DNA of 53,211 nt, taken from NCBI RefSeq assembly GCF_947258355.1, contig NZ_CAMYIC010000016.1:1-53211 (forward strand), read 5' to 3'. Below the pieces are notes generated by a model that was not told the DNA's origin, did not search any database, and was given only the letters and a program-made list of their open reading frames with translations. This stretch comes from an uncultured Allomuricauda sp. (GTDB lineage: Bacteria; Bacteroidota; Bacteroidia; Flavobacteriales; Flavobacteriaceae). Positions within the stretch are counted from its first letter, which is position 1; each line of letters opens with the position of its first letter. This document shows positions 27,642-39,736 of the stretch, piece by piece. Both the position numbers and the translations under genes were made by a program.

Positions 27642-30600
27642 TTGTCAAAGGTAAAACATAAAAGCCCTATCAAAAAACTTCGTAAAATACTGTTGCGTTT
27701 GCTTTTGGCCATTATTCTTATTTTGGTTTTGGGCTCATTGGTTCTTTCCTTGCCTGCCGTGCAGACCAGATTGGGCAAATATGCGATGGATTCCTTGAAC
27801 GAAGAGTTCGGTACCAACATTCAAATTGAACGGGTTAGCATGTCCCTTTTTAATTTAAATGCGGGGATCAAAGGGATTTATGTGGAAGATTATAAAAAAG
27901 ATACCCTGATCTATATCCATAAATTGTCCACCTCCATTTTAAATCTGCGCAATATGGCCAATAATAAAATGGAGTTTGGTGATATTGAATTGGATGGACT
28001 CATATTCAATTTAAAAACATACGAAGGAGAAACTGATACCAATTTGGATGTTTTTGTGGCCAAATTGGACGATGGCCAACCCAGGGCGCCTGGAACACCA
28101 CCATTTTTTATGTCCGCGGATGAGATTCAAATTAATACGGGAAGGTTTAGGTTGGTCGATGAAAACTTGGAAGCCCAAGAGGTGTTGAATTTTTCTGAAA
28201 TTCAAATTTTGGCCCATGATTTTCAAATTCTTGGACCTGATGTTTCCTTAAAAATCGATGACCTCTCCACCTTGGCCAAAAGAGGAATCCGCCTTAAAAA
28301 ATTAGCAACGGATTTTAAATACACCAAACAGCAGATGCGGTTTGATTCCTTGTTGATCGATACCGAACAATCGGAACTTAAAGGGAATTTGGTGTTCAAT
28401 TATAATCGTGATGATCTGGCCGATTTTGTGGATTTGGTCAAAATTGATGCAAACTTTACCGAATCTTCCGTGGCCCTTAATGAGGTAAATGCATTTTTCA
28501 ACGAATTTGGTCAAGACAAGACGGTAACGTTTACAGGGGATTTTAGCGGGGTTCTCAACCAGCTTCAAGTGGACAATCTATTCCTTTTCACGGATAATAC
28601 CGGTATCCGTGGCGACTTTAGGTTCGATAATATGTTCAGTGAACAAGCCCCTTTTGTTTTGCGAGGAGATATTGACAATCTTACCTCGAGTTATTATCAG
28701 CTCAGGAGTATATTACCACAAATATTGGGTAGGAACATACCTGAATCGGTTCAAAAGCTTGGACAGTTCACGGTCCGTGGTGATGCTGAGATTACCGAAA
28801 CTTCCATTGATCTTACGGTTAATTTGAATACAGCGGTGGGCGATAGCTATGTCGACCTCCAGATGACCAATGTCCAGACCATAGAAGATGCATCCTACAT
28901 TGGTTTTATTTCCTTGATAGATTTTGACCTTGGTGAGTTTATTGAGAACGATGACCTTGGGCTTGCCTCCATGGACATGAACGTAGAGGGCAAAGGTTTT
29001 GTTGCAGAAAGTTTGAACACCGAGGTTTCTGGAGACATTTACAAGTTTGAGTTCAACGATTATGAATACAACAAAATCAAGGTTTCAGGTATACTTAGGA
29101 ACCAGCTTTTTGATGGTGTTCTCTTATGCAATGATGACAATTTTAGGTTTGACTTTCAGGGGTTGGCCAATTTTGGAGCAAGGGAGAATAAATTCAATTT
29201 TGTTGCGGCAGTGGACTATGCGGACCTTAAAGAGCTGAACTTCATAAACGACAGCATTTCCATTTTCAAAGGGCATGTTGATATGGATATCGAGGGTAAC
29301 AACCTGGATGATATGGCAGGTCAGTTGCAATTTTCCAACACTACCTACCAAAACATAAACGACACTTATTATTTCGAGGACTTTACGGTTACCTCTTCAT
29401 TTGAACAAGATACCATTCGAACCATTGAGATAAATTCCCCGGATATTATAACAGGATATATGAGGGGTAGCTTTAAGGTGGAGGAATTGGGTAGGTTGGT
29501 TCAGAACTCCGTTGGTAGTATTTATACCAATTACCAACCTTTTCAAATATCCGATGGTCAATACTTGGATTTTAATTTTAAGATCTACAATAAAATTGTC
29601 GATGTTTTTGTCCCTGAAATGGCGTTCGATGCCAACACGTTTATTCGCGGGGCCATAGAAGCAGACCAAAGTGACTTTAAGCTCACCTTTAAATCACCGA
29701 GTATTCAGGCATTTGGAAACAGGTTTGACAACATAGAGTTGAAAATCGATAACAAAAACCCGCTTTTCAACACCTTTGTTTCCGTAGAGGATATGTCCAC
29801 AGTGTATTATGACATTAAGGACTTTAACCTAATCAATACCACCTTGAAGGATACACTGTTTTTTAGAACGGAGTTTAAAGGAGGAAGTGAATATGACGAT
29901 AGCTACAATCTAAACTTTTATCACACCTTTAACGAAAACAACAGATCGGTTATCGGGCTTAAAAAATCGGATGTAAGTTTTAAGGGAAACACTTGGATAC
30001 TCAATAAGGATGGTAACAGTAAAAATAAAGTGATCTTTAACAGTTCATTGGACAGCATCAGAATTGAAGATGTGGTCATGGATAACAACAATAGGGAGCA
30101 AATCCGTTTAAGGGGCGAGTTTGCAGATTCCACGTACAAGGATTTGGACCTTCAGTTTAAATTGGTCTCACTGGAAAAAATAACACCTGCAATCGATAGT
30201 TTAAAAATGAACGGAGAGGTTGATGGTTTTCTCAATATCTTACAAAAAGATGGCAACTACCTCCCAACATCCAGTCTAAAGATCCAAAACTTTAGTGTCA
30301 ATGATATGCGTATGGGTGATTTAGAGGTTGGGATATATGGAAATAACGACTTGACCGAGTTTGGGGTGAGCAGCTGGCTTAATGACAATGGCAAGGAGCG
30401 AATGAGCATCAATGGTAAGATTACCAATATTAATGACGAACAAGAGCTGGATTTGGCGGCCAACTTTACGGATTTTGCTTTGGAGCCCTTCAGGCCTTTG
30501 GGAGAAGATATTATTTCCAATATAAGGGGAAGGGTAAGCGGAAACACTACCATTTCGGGCGATGTTGAAAACCCTTCCATAAATGGGGTTCTAAGTTTAA

Positions 30601-32150
30601 ATGATGCAGGTATAGGAATCCCATATCTGAATGTAGATTACGATTTTGCGCCCTATTCCCAAGTGCGGTTATTTGACCAGACTTTCTATTTTGAAAATGT
30701 AGAACTGTCCGATGTGGAAGAAGGTACCACTGCTACTTTGGATGGGACCATTAGCCACACCGGTTTTGATGATTGGTACATGGGATTGGACGTGGACACT
30801 AAGGATGATCGCTTTATGATTCTGAATACCGATTACGATGAAGAAGCCTTGTATTACGGAACAGGATTCATTAATGGTACGGGAAGTATTTATGGGCCTG
30901 TTGATGCATTGACAATTTCAGTGGATGCCACAACGGCAAGGGGGTCCTCCCTAAAGATTCCTTTGAGTGATGTAACGAGCGTTGGGGACTATTCCTTTAT
31001 CAATTTTATTGAAAAGGATGGCTCCGGTTCTTTTGAGGAAGAACGTGTATTGGAGGAGTACCAAGGGTTGGAGATGGCATTTGACCTAGCTGTGACCCCA
31101 GATGCTGAAGTAGAGATAGTTGTGGACCAAACCACGGGAAGTTCCCTAAAAGGTACAGGAGAAGGTATTTTGTTGATTGAGATCAATACCAATGGAAAGT
31201 TTAACATGTATGGTGAGTTTGTTGCCGTCACAGGGGAATACAATTTTAAATATGGAGGTGTAATTGATAAGAAATTCCAAGTACGTCCTGGTGGCACCAT
31301 ACTCTGGGAACGAGACCCATTGGCCGCACAGTTGAATTTGGAAGCGGTTTATTCCCTTAATGCGAATCCAGCACCACTTTTGGACAATGCAGGGTATACC
31401 GGAAGAATACCCACCGAGGTGGTTATTAGATTGGACGGCGAACTGGAAAGTCCGAATATTAACTTTGATATAGATTTTCCTGGAACCACTTCCGTGGTGC
31501 AGTCCGAATTGGAGTATCGTTTGCAAGACCCGACCATAAAAGAACGTAATGCATTCTACCTTTTGGCACAGGGAACTTTTGTTAACCCTCAGTCCGGGGG
31601 AATCAATCAACAAGCGGTTACGGGAAACCTCATTCAAACGGCATCCGGTCTATTCAATCAAATACTATCGGGAAACAACGATAAACTTAACTTCGGTGTA
31701 TCATACGAGCAGGGATATAATGATCCCAATGCAGATATTACAACAGAGGACAGAATCGGAGTAACGGTTTCCACTCAGATATCCGACCGTATTTTGGTTA
31801 ACGGTAGAGTAGGGGTACCAGTGGGCGGTGTATCCGAAACCGTAGTGGCAGGTGATGTGGAAGTTCAAGTTTTGTTAAACGAACAGGGTACGTTGAGTGC
31901 CAAGATATTTAATCGGGAAAACCAATTGCAGGCCCAACAATTTCTATCCGAGCGACAAGGTTATACCCAGGGAGTGGGATTGTCCTATCAAGTGGATTTT
32001 GATAGCTTTGGGGAATTGATGCGAAAAATCTTCAATACACAGGAAAAACCGGAAAAACCTGCAGAACCGGAACCTAAAAAACAACCTGCTCAGGTTATGG
32101 GAAAAGATAGTTTGATCCGTTTTTCGGAAAAGCCCGCAAACCTCCCGTAA
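27642..32150 (+). CDS. tamB: TamB-like translocation/assembly module protein
   Basis: This is 1502 aa from a TTG start at 27642; no ATG occurs before the transmembrane helix and the upstream frame is short, so TTG is taken. A basic N-terminus and one membrane helix (about 14-37) anchor it in the inner membrane. A long run of AsmA/TamB-type beta-strands follows, with the C-terminal DUF490 region (EYRLQDPTIKERNAFYLLAQG, then VSETVVAGDVEVQ) reaching towards the outer membrane. Predicted role: lipid or outer-membrane protein transport between membranes. No TamA/BamA gene is adjacent. A Pro/Glu/Lys-rich tail ends the protein. Confidence 0.92.
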   Translation: MSKVKHKSPIKKLRKILLRLLLAIILILVLGSLVLSLPAVQTRLGKYAMDSLNEEFGTNIQIERVSMSLFNLNAGIKGIYVEDYKKDTLIYIHKLSTSILNLRNMANNKMEFGDIELDGLIFNLKTYEGETDTNLDVFVAKLDDGQPRAPGTPPFFMSADEIQINTGRFRLVDENLEAQEVLNFSEIQILAHDFQILGPDVSLKIDDLSTLAKRGIRLKKLATDFKYTKQQMRFDSLLIDTEQSELKGNLVFNYNRDDLADFVDLVKIDANFTESSVALNEVNAFFNEFGQDKTVTFTGDFSGVLNQLQVDNLFLFTDNTGIRGDFRFDNMFSEQAPFVLRGDIDNLTSSYYQLRSILPQILGRNIPESVQKLGQFTVRGDAEITETSIDLTVNLNTAVGDSYVDLQMTNVQTIEDASYIGFISLIDFDLGEFIENDDLGLASMDMNVEGKGFVAESLNTEVSGDIYKFEFNDYEYNKIKVSGILRNQLFDGVLLCNDDNFRFDFQGLANFGARENKFNFVAAVDYADLKELNFINDSISIFKGHVDMDIEGNNLDDMAGQLQFSNTTYQNINDTYYFEDFTVTSSFEQDTIRTIEINSPDIITGYMRGSFKVEELGRLVQNSVGSIYTNYQPFQISDGQYLDFNFKIYNKIVDVFVPEMAFDANTFIRGAIEADQSDFKLTFKSPSIQAFGNRFDNIELKIDNKNPLFNTFVSVEDMSTVYYDIKDFNLINTTLKDTLFFRTEFKGGSEYDDSYNLNFYHTFNENNRSVIGLKKSDVSFKGNTWILNKDGNSKNKVIFNSSLDSIRIEDVVMDNNNREQIRLRGEFADSTYKDLDLQFKLVSLEKITPAIDSLKMNGEVDGFLNILQKDGNYLPTSSLKIQNFSVNDMRMGDLEVGIYGNNDLTEFGVSSWLNDNGKERMSINGKITNINDEQELDLAANFTDFALEPFRPLGEDIISNIRGRVSGNTTISGDVENPSINGVLSLNDAGIGIPYLNVDYDFAPYSQVRLFDQTFYFENVELSDVEEGTTATLDGTISHTGFDDWYMGLDVDTKDDRFMILNTDYDEEALYYGTGFINGTGSIYGPVDALTISVDATTARGSSLKIPLSDVTSVGDYSFINFIEKDGSGSFEEERVLEEYQGLEMAFDLAVTPDAEVEIVVDQTTGSSLKGTGEGILLIEINTNGKFNMYGEFVAVTGEYNFKYGGVIDKKFQVRPGGTILWERDPLAAQLNLEAVYSLNANPAPLLDNAGYTGRIPTEVVIRLDGELESPNINFDIDFPGTTSVVQSELEYRLQDPTIKERNAFYLLAQGTFVNPQSGGINQQAVTGNLIQTASGLFNQILSGNNDKLNFGVSYEQGYNDPNADITTEDRIGVTVSTQISDRILVNGRVGVPVGGVSETVVAGDVEVQVLLNEQGTLSAKIFNRENQLQAQQFLSERQGYTQGVGLSYQVDFDSFGELMRKIFNTQEKPEKPAEPEPKKQPAQVMGKDSLIRFSEKPANLP

Positions 32151-32244
32151 TCAATCCAATAAAATTTATATTTTTAAGAGTTTTTGTATTAATTTATTAC
32201 GAAAACGTTTGAGAAAGCTCTTGAAAACAAATAAATTATTAAGA

Positions 32245-32277
32245 TATTCAAAATTTGAATAAAGTTTCCTAGCTTTG
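32245..32277 (+). promoter_or_regulatory. pfkA promoter with overlapping palindrome
   Basis: TAGCTTTG at 32270-32277 matches TAnnTTTG and lies 17 bases before the pfkA ATG. Just upstream is an 8-bp inverted repeat, TATTCAAA-A-TTTGAATA (32245-32261), covering the expected -33 region, so a dimeric repressor could block this promoter. No TTG at standard spacing is seen. Confidence 0.5.
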
Positions 32278-32294
32278 ATCCCTTAAAAATTTGA

Positions 32295-34305
<2,011 letters not shown>

Positions 34306-34327
34306 TTTAATTACCTTATAATTTTTA

Positions 34328-34356
34328 TCCTAGAGGGCGTATCCCGCTCTCTAGGA
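34328..34356 (+). terminator. Hairpin downstream of gapA
   Basis: TCCTAGAG pairs perfectly with CTCTAGGA (34328-34335 with 34349-34356), with possible GGG/CCC pairing inside. No strong T-run follows on the plus strand, so it may be a weak terminator or an mRNA-stabilising stem protecting the gapA message. Confidence 0.5.
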
Positions 34357-34378
34357 TTACAATATTAAATCTCGACGT

Positions 34379-35230
34379 ATGGTTTTGATTGTGGATAGTG
34401 GAGCCACTAAGTCCGACTGGATTGCTCTAGATGATAATGGGGAGCAGTTGTTTGTAACCCAAACTTTGGGCCTCAGCCCAGAAGTGCTGACCAAGGAAGT
34501 AATAGAGGATAGGTTGGCCAACAATTTTGAACTTTCCCAAAATAAGGAAGAAGTACGTCAATTATATTTCTATGGTGCCGGATGTGGTACCGATAGAATG
34601 AAAAGTTTTTTGAAGTCCATTTTCAAGGATTTCTTTCCCAATGCCAAAGCAGAGGTTAGGGAAGATACTTATGCCGCAATCTACTCCACTACAAAAATTG
34701 GCAGACAGGGAATAGTTTGTATTTTAGGTACTGGCTCCAATTGCAGTTATTATGATGGGCACCAGCTCATTCAGAAAGTAACCTCGCTTGGGTATATTTT
34801 AATGGATGATGGCAGTGGTAATTTCTTTGGACGAAAACTCATCAGGGATTATTACTTCCATAAAATGCCACAAGATCTTGGGATGAAATTTGCCAAGGAG
34901 TATGATCTTGATGCCGACGTAATCAAAGACCATTTGTACAAACAGCCCAACCCAAATACCTATTTGGCCACTTTTGCCCGCTTCATCATCGAAAATAAAG
35001 AACATCCCTATTGTAAGGGAGTAATTGAAAAAGGGCTACAACAGTTCGTGAACAATTACATTATGCAATATGAGCTCGCCACCAAAGTACCGGTTAGCTT
35101 TGTAGGCAGTATCGCTCATTTCTTACGAGATGAACTTACTGCTTGTTTGGAACGCAACGATTTGATTTTGGGTGTTATCCGCCGCAGACCTATTGAAGGT
35201 CTTGTGGAATTTCACCGAGAAACTATTTAA
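34379..35230 (+). CDS. BadF/BadG/BcrA/BcrD-type sugar kinase (N-acetylglucosamine kinase-like)
   Basis: This is 283 aa. ASKHA fold: VDSGATKSDWI is the phosphate-1 motif, CILGTGSNCSYYDG the phosphate-2 region, and DDGSGNFFGRKLIRDYYF a conserved hexosamine-kinase block. SFVGSIAH forms the adenosine loop. It most likely phosphorylates N-acetylglucosamine or a related amino sugar, which would suit amino sugars released by the amidase and NagZ-like enzymes elsewhere in the window. It overlaps the convergent ridA by eight bases. Confidence 0.85.
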   Translation: MVLIVDSGATKSDWIALDDNGEQLFVTQTLGLSPEVLTKEVIEDRLANNFELSQNKEEVRQLYFYGAGCGTDRMKSFLKSIFKDFFPNAKAEVREDTYAAIYSTTKIGRQGIVCILGTGSNCSYYDGHQLIQKVTSLGYILMDDGSGNFFGRKLIRDYYFHKMPQDLGMKFAKEYDLDADVIKDHLYKQPNPNTYLATFARFIIENKEHPYCKGVIEKGLQQFVNNYIMQYELATKVPVSFVGSIAHFLRDELTACLERNDLILGVIRRRPIEGLVEFHRETI

Positions 35231-35603
35231 CAGCAATCATCGATATTTCTACGTTGACAAACTTGGGGAGGTTCGCAACTTCCACAGTTTCTCTGGCTGG
35301 AGCAGTATCAGCATCAAAATAAGTACCGTATACTTCATTGATCTCGGCAAATTGATGCATGTCCTTAATAAATATCGAGGACTTGATGACATGATCAAAA
35401 CTCATCCCAGCTTCTTCGAGAATCGCTTTTAAGTTCTCCATGGATTGCTTGGTTTCCTTTTTGATGTCTCCTTCAACAAGATTGCCCGTTCCTGGGTCAA
35501 TCGGGATTTGCCCGGAAATATAAAGCGTGTCTTTTATAAGTACCGCCTGGTTGTATGGGCCAATGGGAGCCGGGGCTTTTGGAGTGTTGATTATTTTTTT
35601 CAT
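35223..35603 (-). CDS. ridA: RidA family enamine/imine deaminase
   Basis: This is 126 aa, full length for the Rid superfamily. PIGPYNQAVLIKDTLYISGQ is the N-terminal signature. The catalytic-type Arg is in APARETVEVANLPK, with the late Glu in VNVEISMIAVK. RidA removes reactive 2-aminoacrylate made by PLP enzymes. It lies 46 bases downstream of the LptD-like gene on the same strand and may be its cotranscribed partner, though the jobs differ. Confidence 0.94.
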   Translation of the reverse strand: MKKIINTPKAPAPIGPYNQAVLIKDTLYISGQIPIDPGTGNLVEGDIKKETKQSMENLKAILEEAGMSFDHVIKSSIFIKDMHQFAEINEVYGTYFDADTAPARETVEVANLPKFVNVEISMIAVK

Positions 35604-35649
35604 TTTTCGGATTTATGTTTGTTGAAGGTAAAAAATTATCCCAAAGATA

Positions 35650-38346
35650 TTAGCGCTGACTTCTGTTTTCCCATTTGATATCGCTAAGTAAAGAGCTCTT
35701 TATACCAATAAAGAAATACCATCGCTCAAATCTACCAAAGGGAGTCCAGTCAAAACTTAGTTTAAAACTACCCAGGTCACGTTTAAAGGCAAAACGGGTA
35801 TCCGCAAAACCTTTGTCTTTTAAATCGTAGCCAGAATTGAAACCCACTTCCCATTTTGGTGAAAGTTGTATGTTACCGGAAAACATTAAGGAGTGATTGG
35901 TGATTTCCCCTTGCCGATTACTGTTGTTGTAAGTGGCCACATAGGTAAACCGTGCATCCCATGGCAACTTATTGTTATATATGGGTTTGTCCCCATTGGT
36001 ATTTCGGTTTCCCCGATCATTAGTATTCCCTCTGTTATTAAAACGAGACCCGCCGGTACCGCGTACATCGTCCATGGCAAAAGGGTTCTCGCTAAAATCC
36101 GATTGTTTCTCCTCGTCGTCTTTTTCTTTTGCCCCACCTTTTTGGAACATTTCACTGTTTAGGGAAAAACTGGTGTTTACCCTTGCAGAGGTTAAACGGG
36201 CAATTCCACCACCATTGCTAATGTTCAGGGTATTTATTCTTCGGCCATTGTTGTCAATGGCATAGGGGTCGAAAGTAGCGGCAAAATTTATAGGGACATT
36301 TTTAATGATTTCAGTGGCACCGCTCATGCTTATCGGGCTGAGCTTCAGGGAATCGGCCTCCAAATTATAACTTGCGGAAAAGGTAAGGTTGCTCAAAATT
36401 TTCACCTTTCTTGGCTCGGTGGCAGTTGAATCTTTGTCCCTAACCTTTGCCTCCAGGGAATTTTGGAGAGAAAAACTCAATGAACTCCCTTTGTTTAAAG
36501 ATGGTCTTCCATAAATACTGGTCTCAAATGGGGTGTACTCCACCTCTTCACCATCCTCATCAGTGTAGGATTCATAAAATTGTTCAAAAGAAGGTGTGTA
36601 ACTATAACTTATAGACGGGCGCATAACATGTCGCAAGGCCTGAATTTTTTTGTCTTCGCCAAAATTCCAAGTACCGTACACCGTGGTACCAATACTGGTT
36701 CCAAGACTATATCTGTTAAAACGGTCAAATCCTGCTATGGTATCCGTAACTACCTCTTCCGTTTCCGCATTATATGCTTTCCTAACAGTTTCCAAGGTCC
36801 AGATATCCTCATAGTTACCACTTAAACTTACACTTAGGTATTTTGCGAGTTTAAAATTGGTTGCTATGGGAATTCTATGCCTCGCACCAATTCTAGCCTC
36901 ATCGAACATACCACTTTTAAAGAAATTTTCTTCATCGGTAGTTATACTGTTTTGGGCATTTACATCATACTGGAAATTGATGTTTTCAAAAATCCCTTTT
37001 TTGATTTCATCCCGCTTAACAAAAGGATAAATACGTTCCATACTTGCCTGAAACGTGGGCAAAGACATATTGATTACCTGCGTCCTCGAGTTTTGGGTGT
37101 GGCTTACCGTTAAACTGGTGTTTACCGAGGGGTAGGCGGGAAAGGTTTTGGAATAACTTATGGATGAAGCAAAGGTGTTCGTTTGCGAATTATTACGGTT
37201 CACCTGATTCAGGGAGTTGGTATAGTATTGGCTGGAACCAAGGTTCACCGATGCTGAAAAACGTGAATTTGGACTGGCTTTAGTGTCCTGAGAATGTGAT
37301 ATTCGGATATTATAGTTGCTCGTTCGGCTATAATCATCAAATCCTTTTTGGCTCGTAACCAAGTTCTCATAGCTAATGCTAACATTGCCCCTGAATTTGT
37401 ATCGTTTCGTATAAACGGATCTACCCTGTAGACCGTAACTTCCGTTAGTGTAATAATCTCCGGTAACACTTAGATCCACATATTCGCTTATGGGCAAATA
37501 GTATCCCCCGTTTTGGATAAAGTAACCTCTCCGAGGATCGTTACCAAAAGTTGGGAATAGTATTCCAGGTGCTCTTCCTCCTGTTAATGGGAAATAAGCA
37601 AATGGAAGGGCCACTGGTGTCGGTACATCCACAATGTACATATTACTGTACCCTGCAATAATTTTCTTTTTGGGTACAAACTTGGCTTTTCTTACCCTTA
37701 TGTAATAATCCGGGTTTACCGTATCATTGGAAGTGGTAAGCTTGCCTTCGCTCATAAAGTAAACCGAATCATTTTCCTTTTTGGTTTTTTCGGCATACAC
37801 TTTCATGGCGTCACTTCCCAAAGTACCCAAACCTGCTTGCTGTTCTGTTCTGGAGTTCCAAATAAGCGCTTTTTGCGTATCAAAATTAAAACGGATGGAA
37901 TCCGGCCTTACCTCATTGTCTCCCTGTTTAAAAAAGGGTAATTGCGAATAATTGCCCAGGGAATCCTTCATGCGCCCGGCATAGACCTCGTTTTTCACAT
38001 AATCCATTACAATCACGCCCGCTTTGAGTTCTGTATCTTGGTAATAGATTTCAGCTTCGTCGTACAGGTAAATTTTATTATCCTTTTGACTGAGTTTTAC
38101 ATAGTCTTTTGCTTTGTACTCTATTTTATCCAAAAGCAAAGGTTGCTTTTTTGGCACGGTATCTTTTTCAATAGAATCGGTTTTGATGGAGTCGTTGAGG
38201 ATATTTGGAGGTAGCAGGGGAGCAAAAATCGTGTCCTTCGTCGCTTTGATCGGCAAAGGGGTAATTGGGTCTTCCTGAGCACTTAAGGTAGCTATGCCAC
38301 AAAGAAGAACAAATAGGAAAAGTAAAAGATGTTTATTTGGTTGCAA
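35650..38346 (-). CDS. lptD: LptD-like LPS-assembly outer-membrane protein
   Basis: This is 898 aa with a signal peptide (to about Ala23). The N-terminal OstA-type jelly-roll (about 70-200, with YKAKDYVKLSQKDNKIYLYD) leads to a large barrel containing the conserved block PFAYFPLTGGRAPGILFPTFG. Aromatic-ended strands continue to the C-terminus. It inserts lipopolysaccharide in the outer leaflet. A low-complexity Asn/Arg/Gly segment lies in a loop late in the barrel (about 750-790). Divergent from the amidase gene. Confidence 0.9.
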   Translation of the reverse strand: MQPNKHLLLFLFVLLCGIATLSAQEDPITPLPIKATKDTIFAPLLPPNILNDSIKTDSIEKDTVPKKQPLLLDKIEYKAKDYVKLSQKDNKIYLYDEAEIYYQDTELKAGVIVMDYVKNEVYAGRMKDSLGNYSQLPFFKQGDNEVRPDSIRFNFDTQKALIWNSRTEQQAGLGTLGSDAMKVYAEKTKKENDSVYFMSEGKLTTSNDTVNPDYYIRVRKAKFVPKKKIIAGYSNMYIVDVPTPVALPFAYFPLTGGRAPGILFPTFGNDPRRGYFIQNGGYYLPISEYVDLSVTGDYYTNGSYGLQGRSVYTKRYKFRGNVSISYENLVTSQKGFDDYSRTSNYNIRISHSQDTKASPNSRFSASVNLGSSQYYTNSLNQVNRNNSQTNTFASSISYSKTFPAYPSVNTSLTVSHTQNSRTQVINMSLPTFQASMERIYPFVKRDEIKKGIFENINFQYDVNAQNSITTDEENFFKSGMFDEARIGARHRIPIATNFKLAKYLSVSLSGNYEDIWTLETVRKAYNAETEEVVTDTIAGFDRFNRYSLGTSIGTTVYGTWNFGEDKKIQALRHVMRPSISYSYTPSFEQFYESYTDEDGEEVEYTPFETSIYGRPSLNKGSSLSFSLQNSLEAKVRDKDSTATEPRKVKILSNLTFSASYNLEADSLKLSPISMSGATEIIKNVPINFAATFDPYAIDNNGRRINTLNISNGGGIARLTSARVNTSFSLNSEMFQKGGAKEKDDEEKQSDFSENPFAMDDVRGTGGSRFNNRGNTNDRGNRNTNGDKPIYNNKLPWDARFTYVATYNNSNRQGEITNHSLMFSGNIQLSPKWEVGFNSGYDLKDKGFADTRFAFKRDLGSFKLSFDWTPFGRFERWYFFIGIKSSLLSDIKWENRSQR

Positions 38347-38474
38347 CGTGATAAATCCTATTTTTGTGCTAGTCGGCCCAGTTTTGGGGTCAAACTTACA
38401 TATATTTTTTGTTCTACTAATTGGGGATTACAATATTTTTAACCATTACTGAACACTATAATTACTCAGTTCTT

Positions 38475-39671
38475 ATGAATAAAAGTCGGTTTGCATTTTT
38501 AGTTTTTCTACTTCTGGTCCTTCCATTGACCTCGTTCAACAAAAATGATACCGAGGTTTCCCCGAAGGATAAATTTGTTGTGGTTTTGGATGCCGGGCAC
38601 GGTGGCCATGACCCTGGAAATATTGGTAACGGGTATTTGGAAAAGGAAATTGCACTGGCCATAGTGTTAAAAGTAGGCAAGGAGCTCGAAAAACATCCCG
38701 ATATTAAAGTGGTTTACACTCGCAATGATGACACCTTTGTTGATTTGTTCGTTCGAGGAGAAATCGCGAATCAAGCCAATGCGGACTTATTTGTTTCGGT
38801 GCACTGCAATGCACACAATTCGGATGCCTATGGCACGGAGACCTATGTGCTCGGTTTGCATGCCAATCGTCAAAATTTTGAAGTGGCGAAAAAGGAAAAC
38901 TCAGTAATTTATTTGGAGGATGATTATGAACAACGCTATGCGGAATATGACATCAACTCTCCAGAATCCGTAATCGGGTTGACAATAATGCAAGAGGAGT
39001 TTTTGGATCAAAGCATACAATTAGGGAAAAAACTTCAGGACAATTTCACCAAAGGACTCAAACGAAAAGATAGAAAAGTAAAGCAGGCAGGATTCATAGT
39101 ATTGCATCAAACCTTTATGCCAAGTGTTTTGGTAGAGGCAGGTTTTTTGACCAATAAAAATGAAGGAAGCTATCTCAACTCCAAAAAGGGGCAAGATGAA
39201 ATGGGTAAAGCAATTGCAACTGCGGTTCTCGCCTACAAAGAAGATATGGGGTTCACTGCGGCTCCTGTCGCGAGTACACCCAAGATTGAGGATACCAAGG
39301 TAAATGTTGATGTAAAGGAAGAAGCTCCAAAAGAAGAAGTTGTGGAAGTTGAGGCACCCAAAGAAACATCCAGCTCTACCGAAACAGTTGTGGAAAATGT
39401 TGCTGAAACATCGGGCGCAGGTTTGGTTTTCAAGGTACAATTGATGGCAAGTGGAAAAAATATAGCGCTGGAGGGAAGCAACTTTAATGGGTTGAACGAC
39501 CTATCAAAAGAACCATATAAAAACCTTTTCCGCTATATGTACGGAAATGCAAGTACGTATGAGGAGGCCAAGAGACTAAAGAAAAATGCCGATGCCAAGG
39601 GATACACCACCTCGTATATAGTAGCTTACAAGAATGGGCAAAGGGTGCCAATAACGGCAGCGATGAAGTAG
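38475..39671 (+). CDS. N-acetylmuramoyl-L-alanine amidase with SPOR-like tail
   Basis: This is 398 aa from the ATG at 38475; the upstream ATG at 38421 would put a poor leader before a clean signal peptide. The Amidase_3 zinc domain (about 35-230) shows VLDAGHGGHDPGN (first His), LEKEIAL (Glu) and FVSVHCNAH (second His); a later Glu is in PSVLVEAGFLTN. A disordered Val/Glu/Lys-rich linker (about 240-320) joins a C-terminal SPOR-like domain of about 75 residues, which would target denuded septal glycan. It cleaves between MurNAc and the stem peptide, so it probably acts in cell separation. Confidence 0.93.
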   Translation: MNKSRFAFLVFLLLVLPLTSFNKNDTEVSPKDKFVVVLDAGHGGHDPGNIGNGYLEKEIALAIVLKVGKELEKHPDIKVVYTRNDDTFVDLFVRGEIANQANADLFVSVHCNAHNSDAYGTETYVLGLHANRQNFEVAKKENSVIYLEDDYEQRYAEYDINSPESVIGLTIMQEEFLDQSIQLGKKLQDNFTKGLKRKDRKVKQAGFIVLHQTFMPSVLVEAGFLTNKNEGSYLNSKKGQDEMGKAIATAVLAYKEDMGFTAAPVASTPKIEDTKVNVDVKEEAPKEEVVEVEAPKETSSSTETVVENVAETSGAGLVFKVQLMASGKNIALEGSNFNGLNDLSKEPYKNLFRYMYGNASTYEEAKRLKKNADAKGYTTSYIVAYKNGQRVPITAAMK

Positions 39672-39706
39672 ATTCGCATCTGGAGGCCTCTTGTAAAAAT
39701 TATTCC

Positions 39707-39714
39707 TAATTTTG
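39707..39714 (+). promoter_or_regulatory. Putative promoter of the MCE gene
   Basis: TAATTTTG matches the TAnnTTTG -7 box and lies 23 bases before the TTG start. A TTG at 39691 is upstream, but its spacing (13 bases) is shorter than the usual 17-23, so the promoter may be weak. Confidence 0.4.
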
Positions 39715-39736
39715 TTTAAACCATAAACCGAATCTT

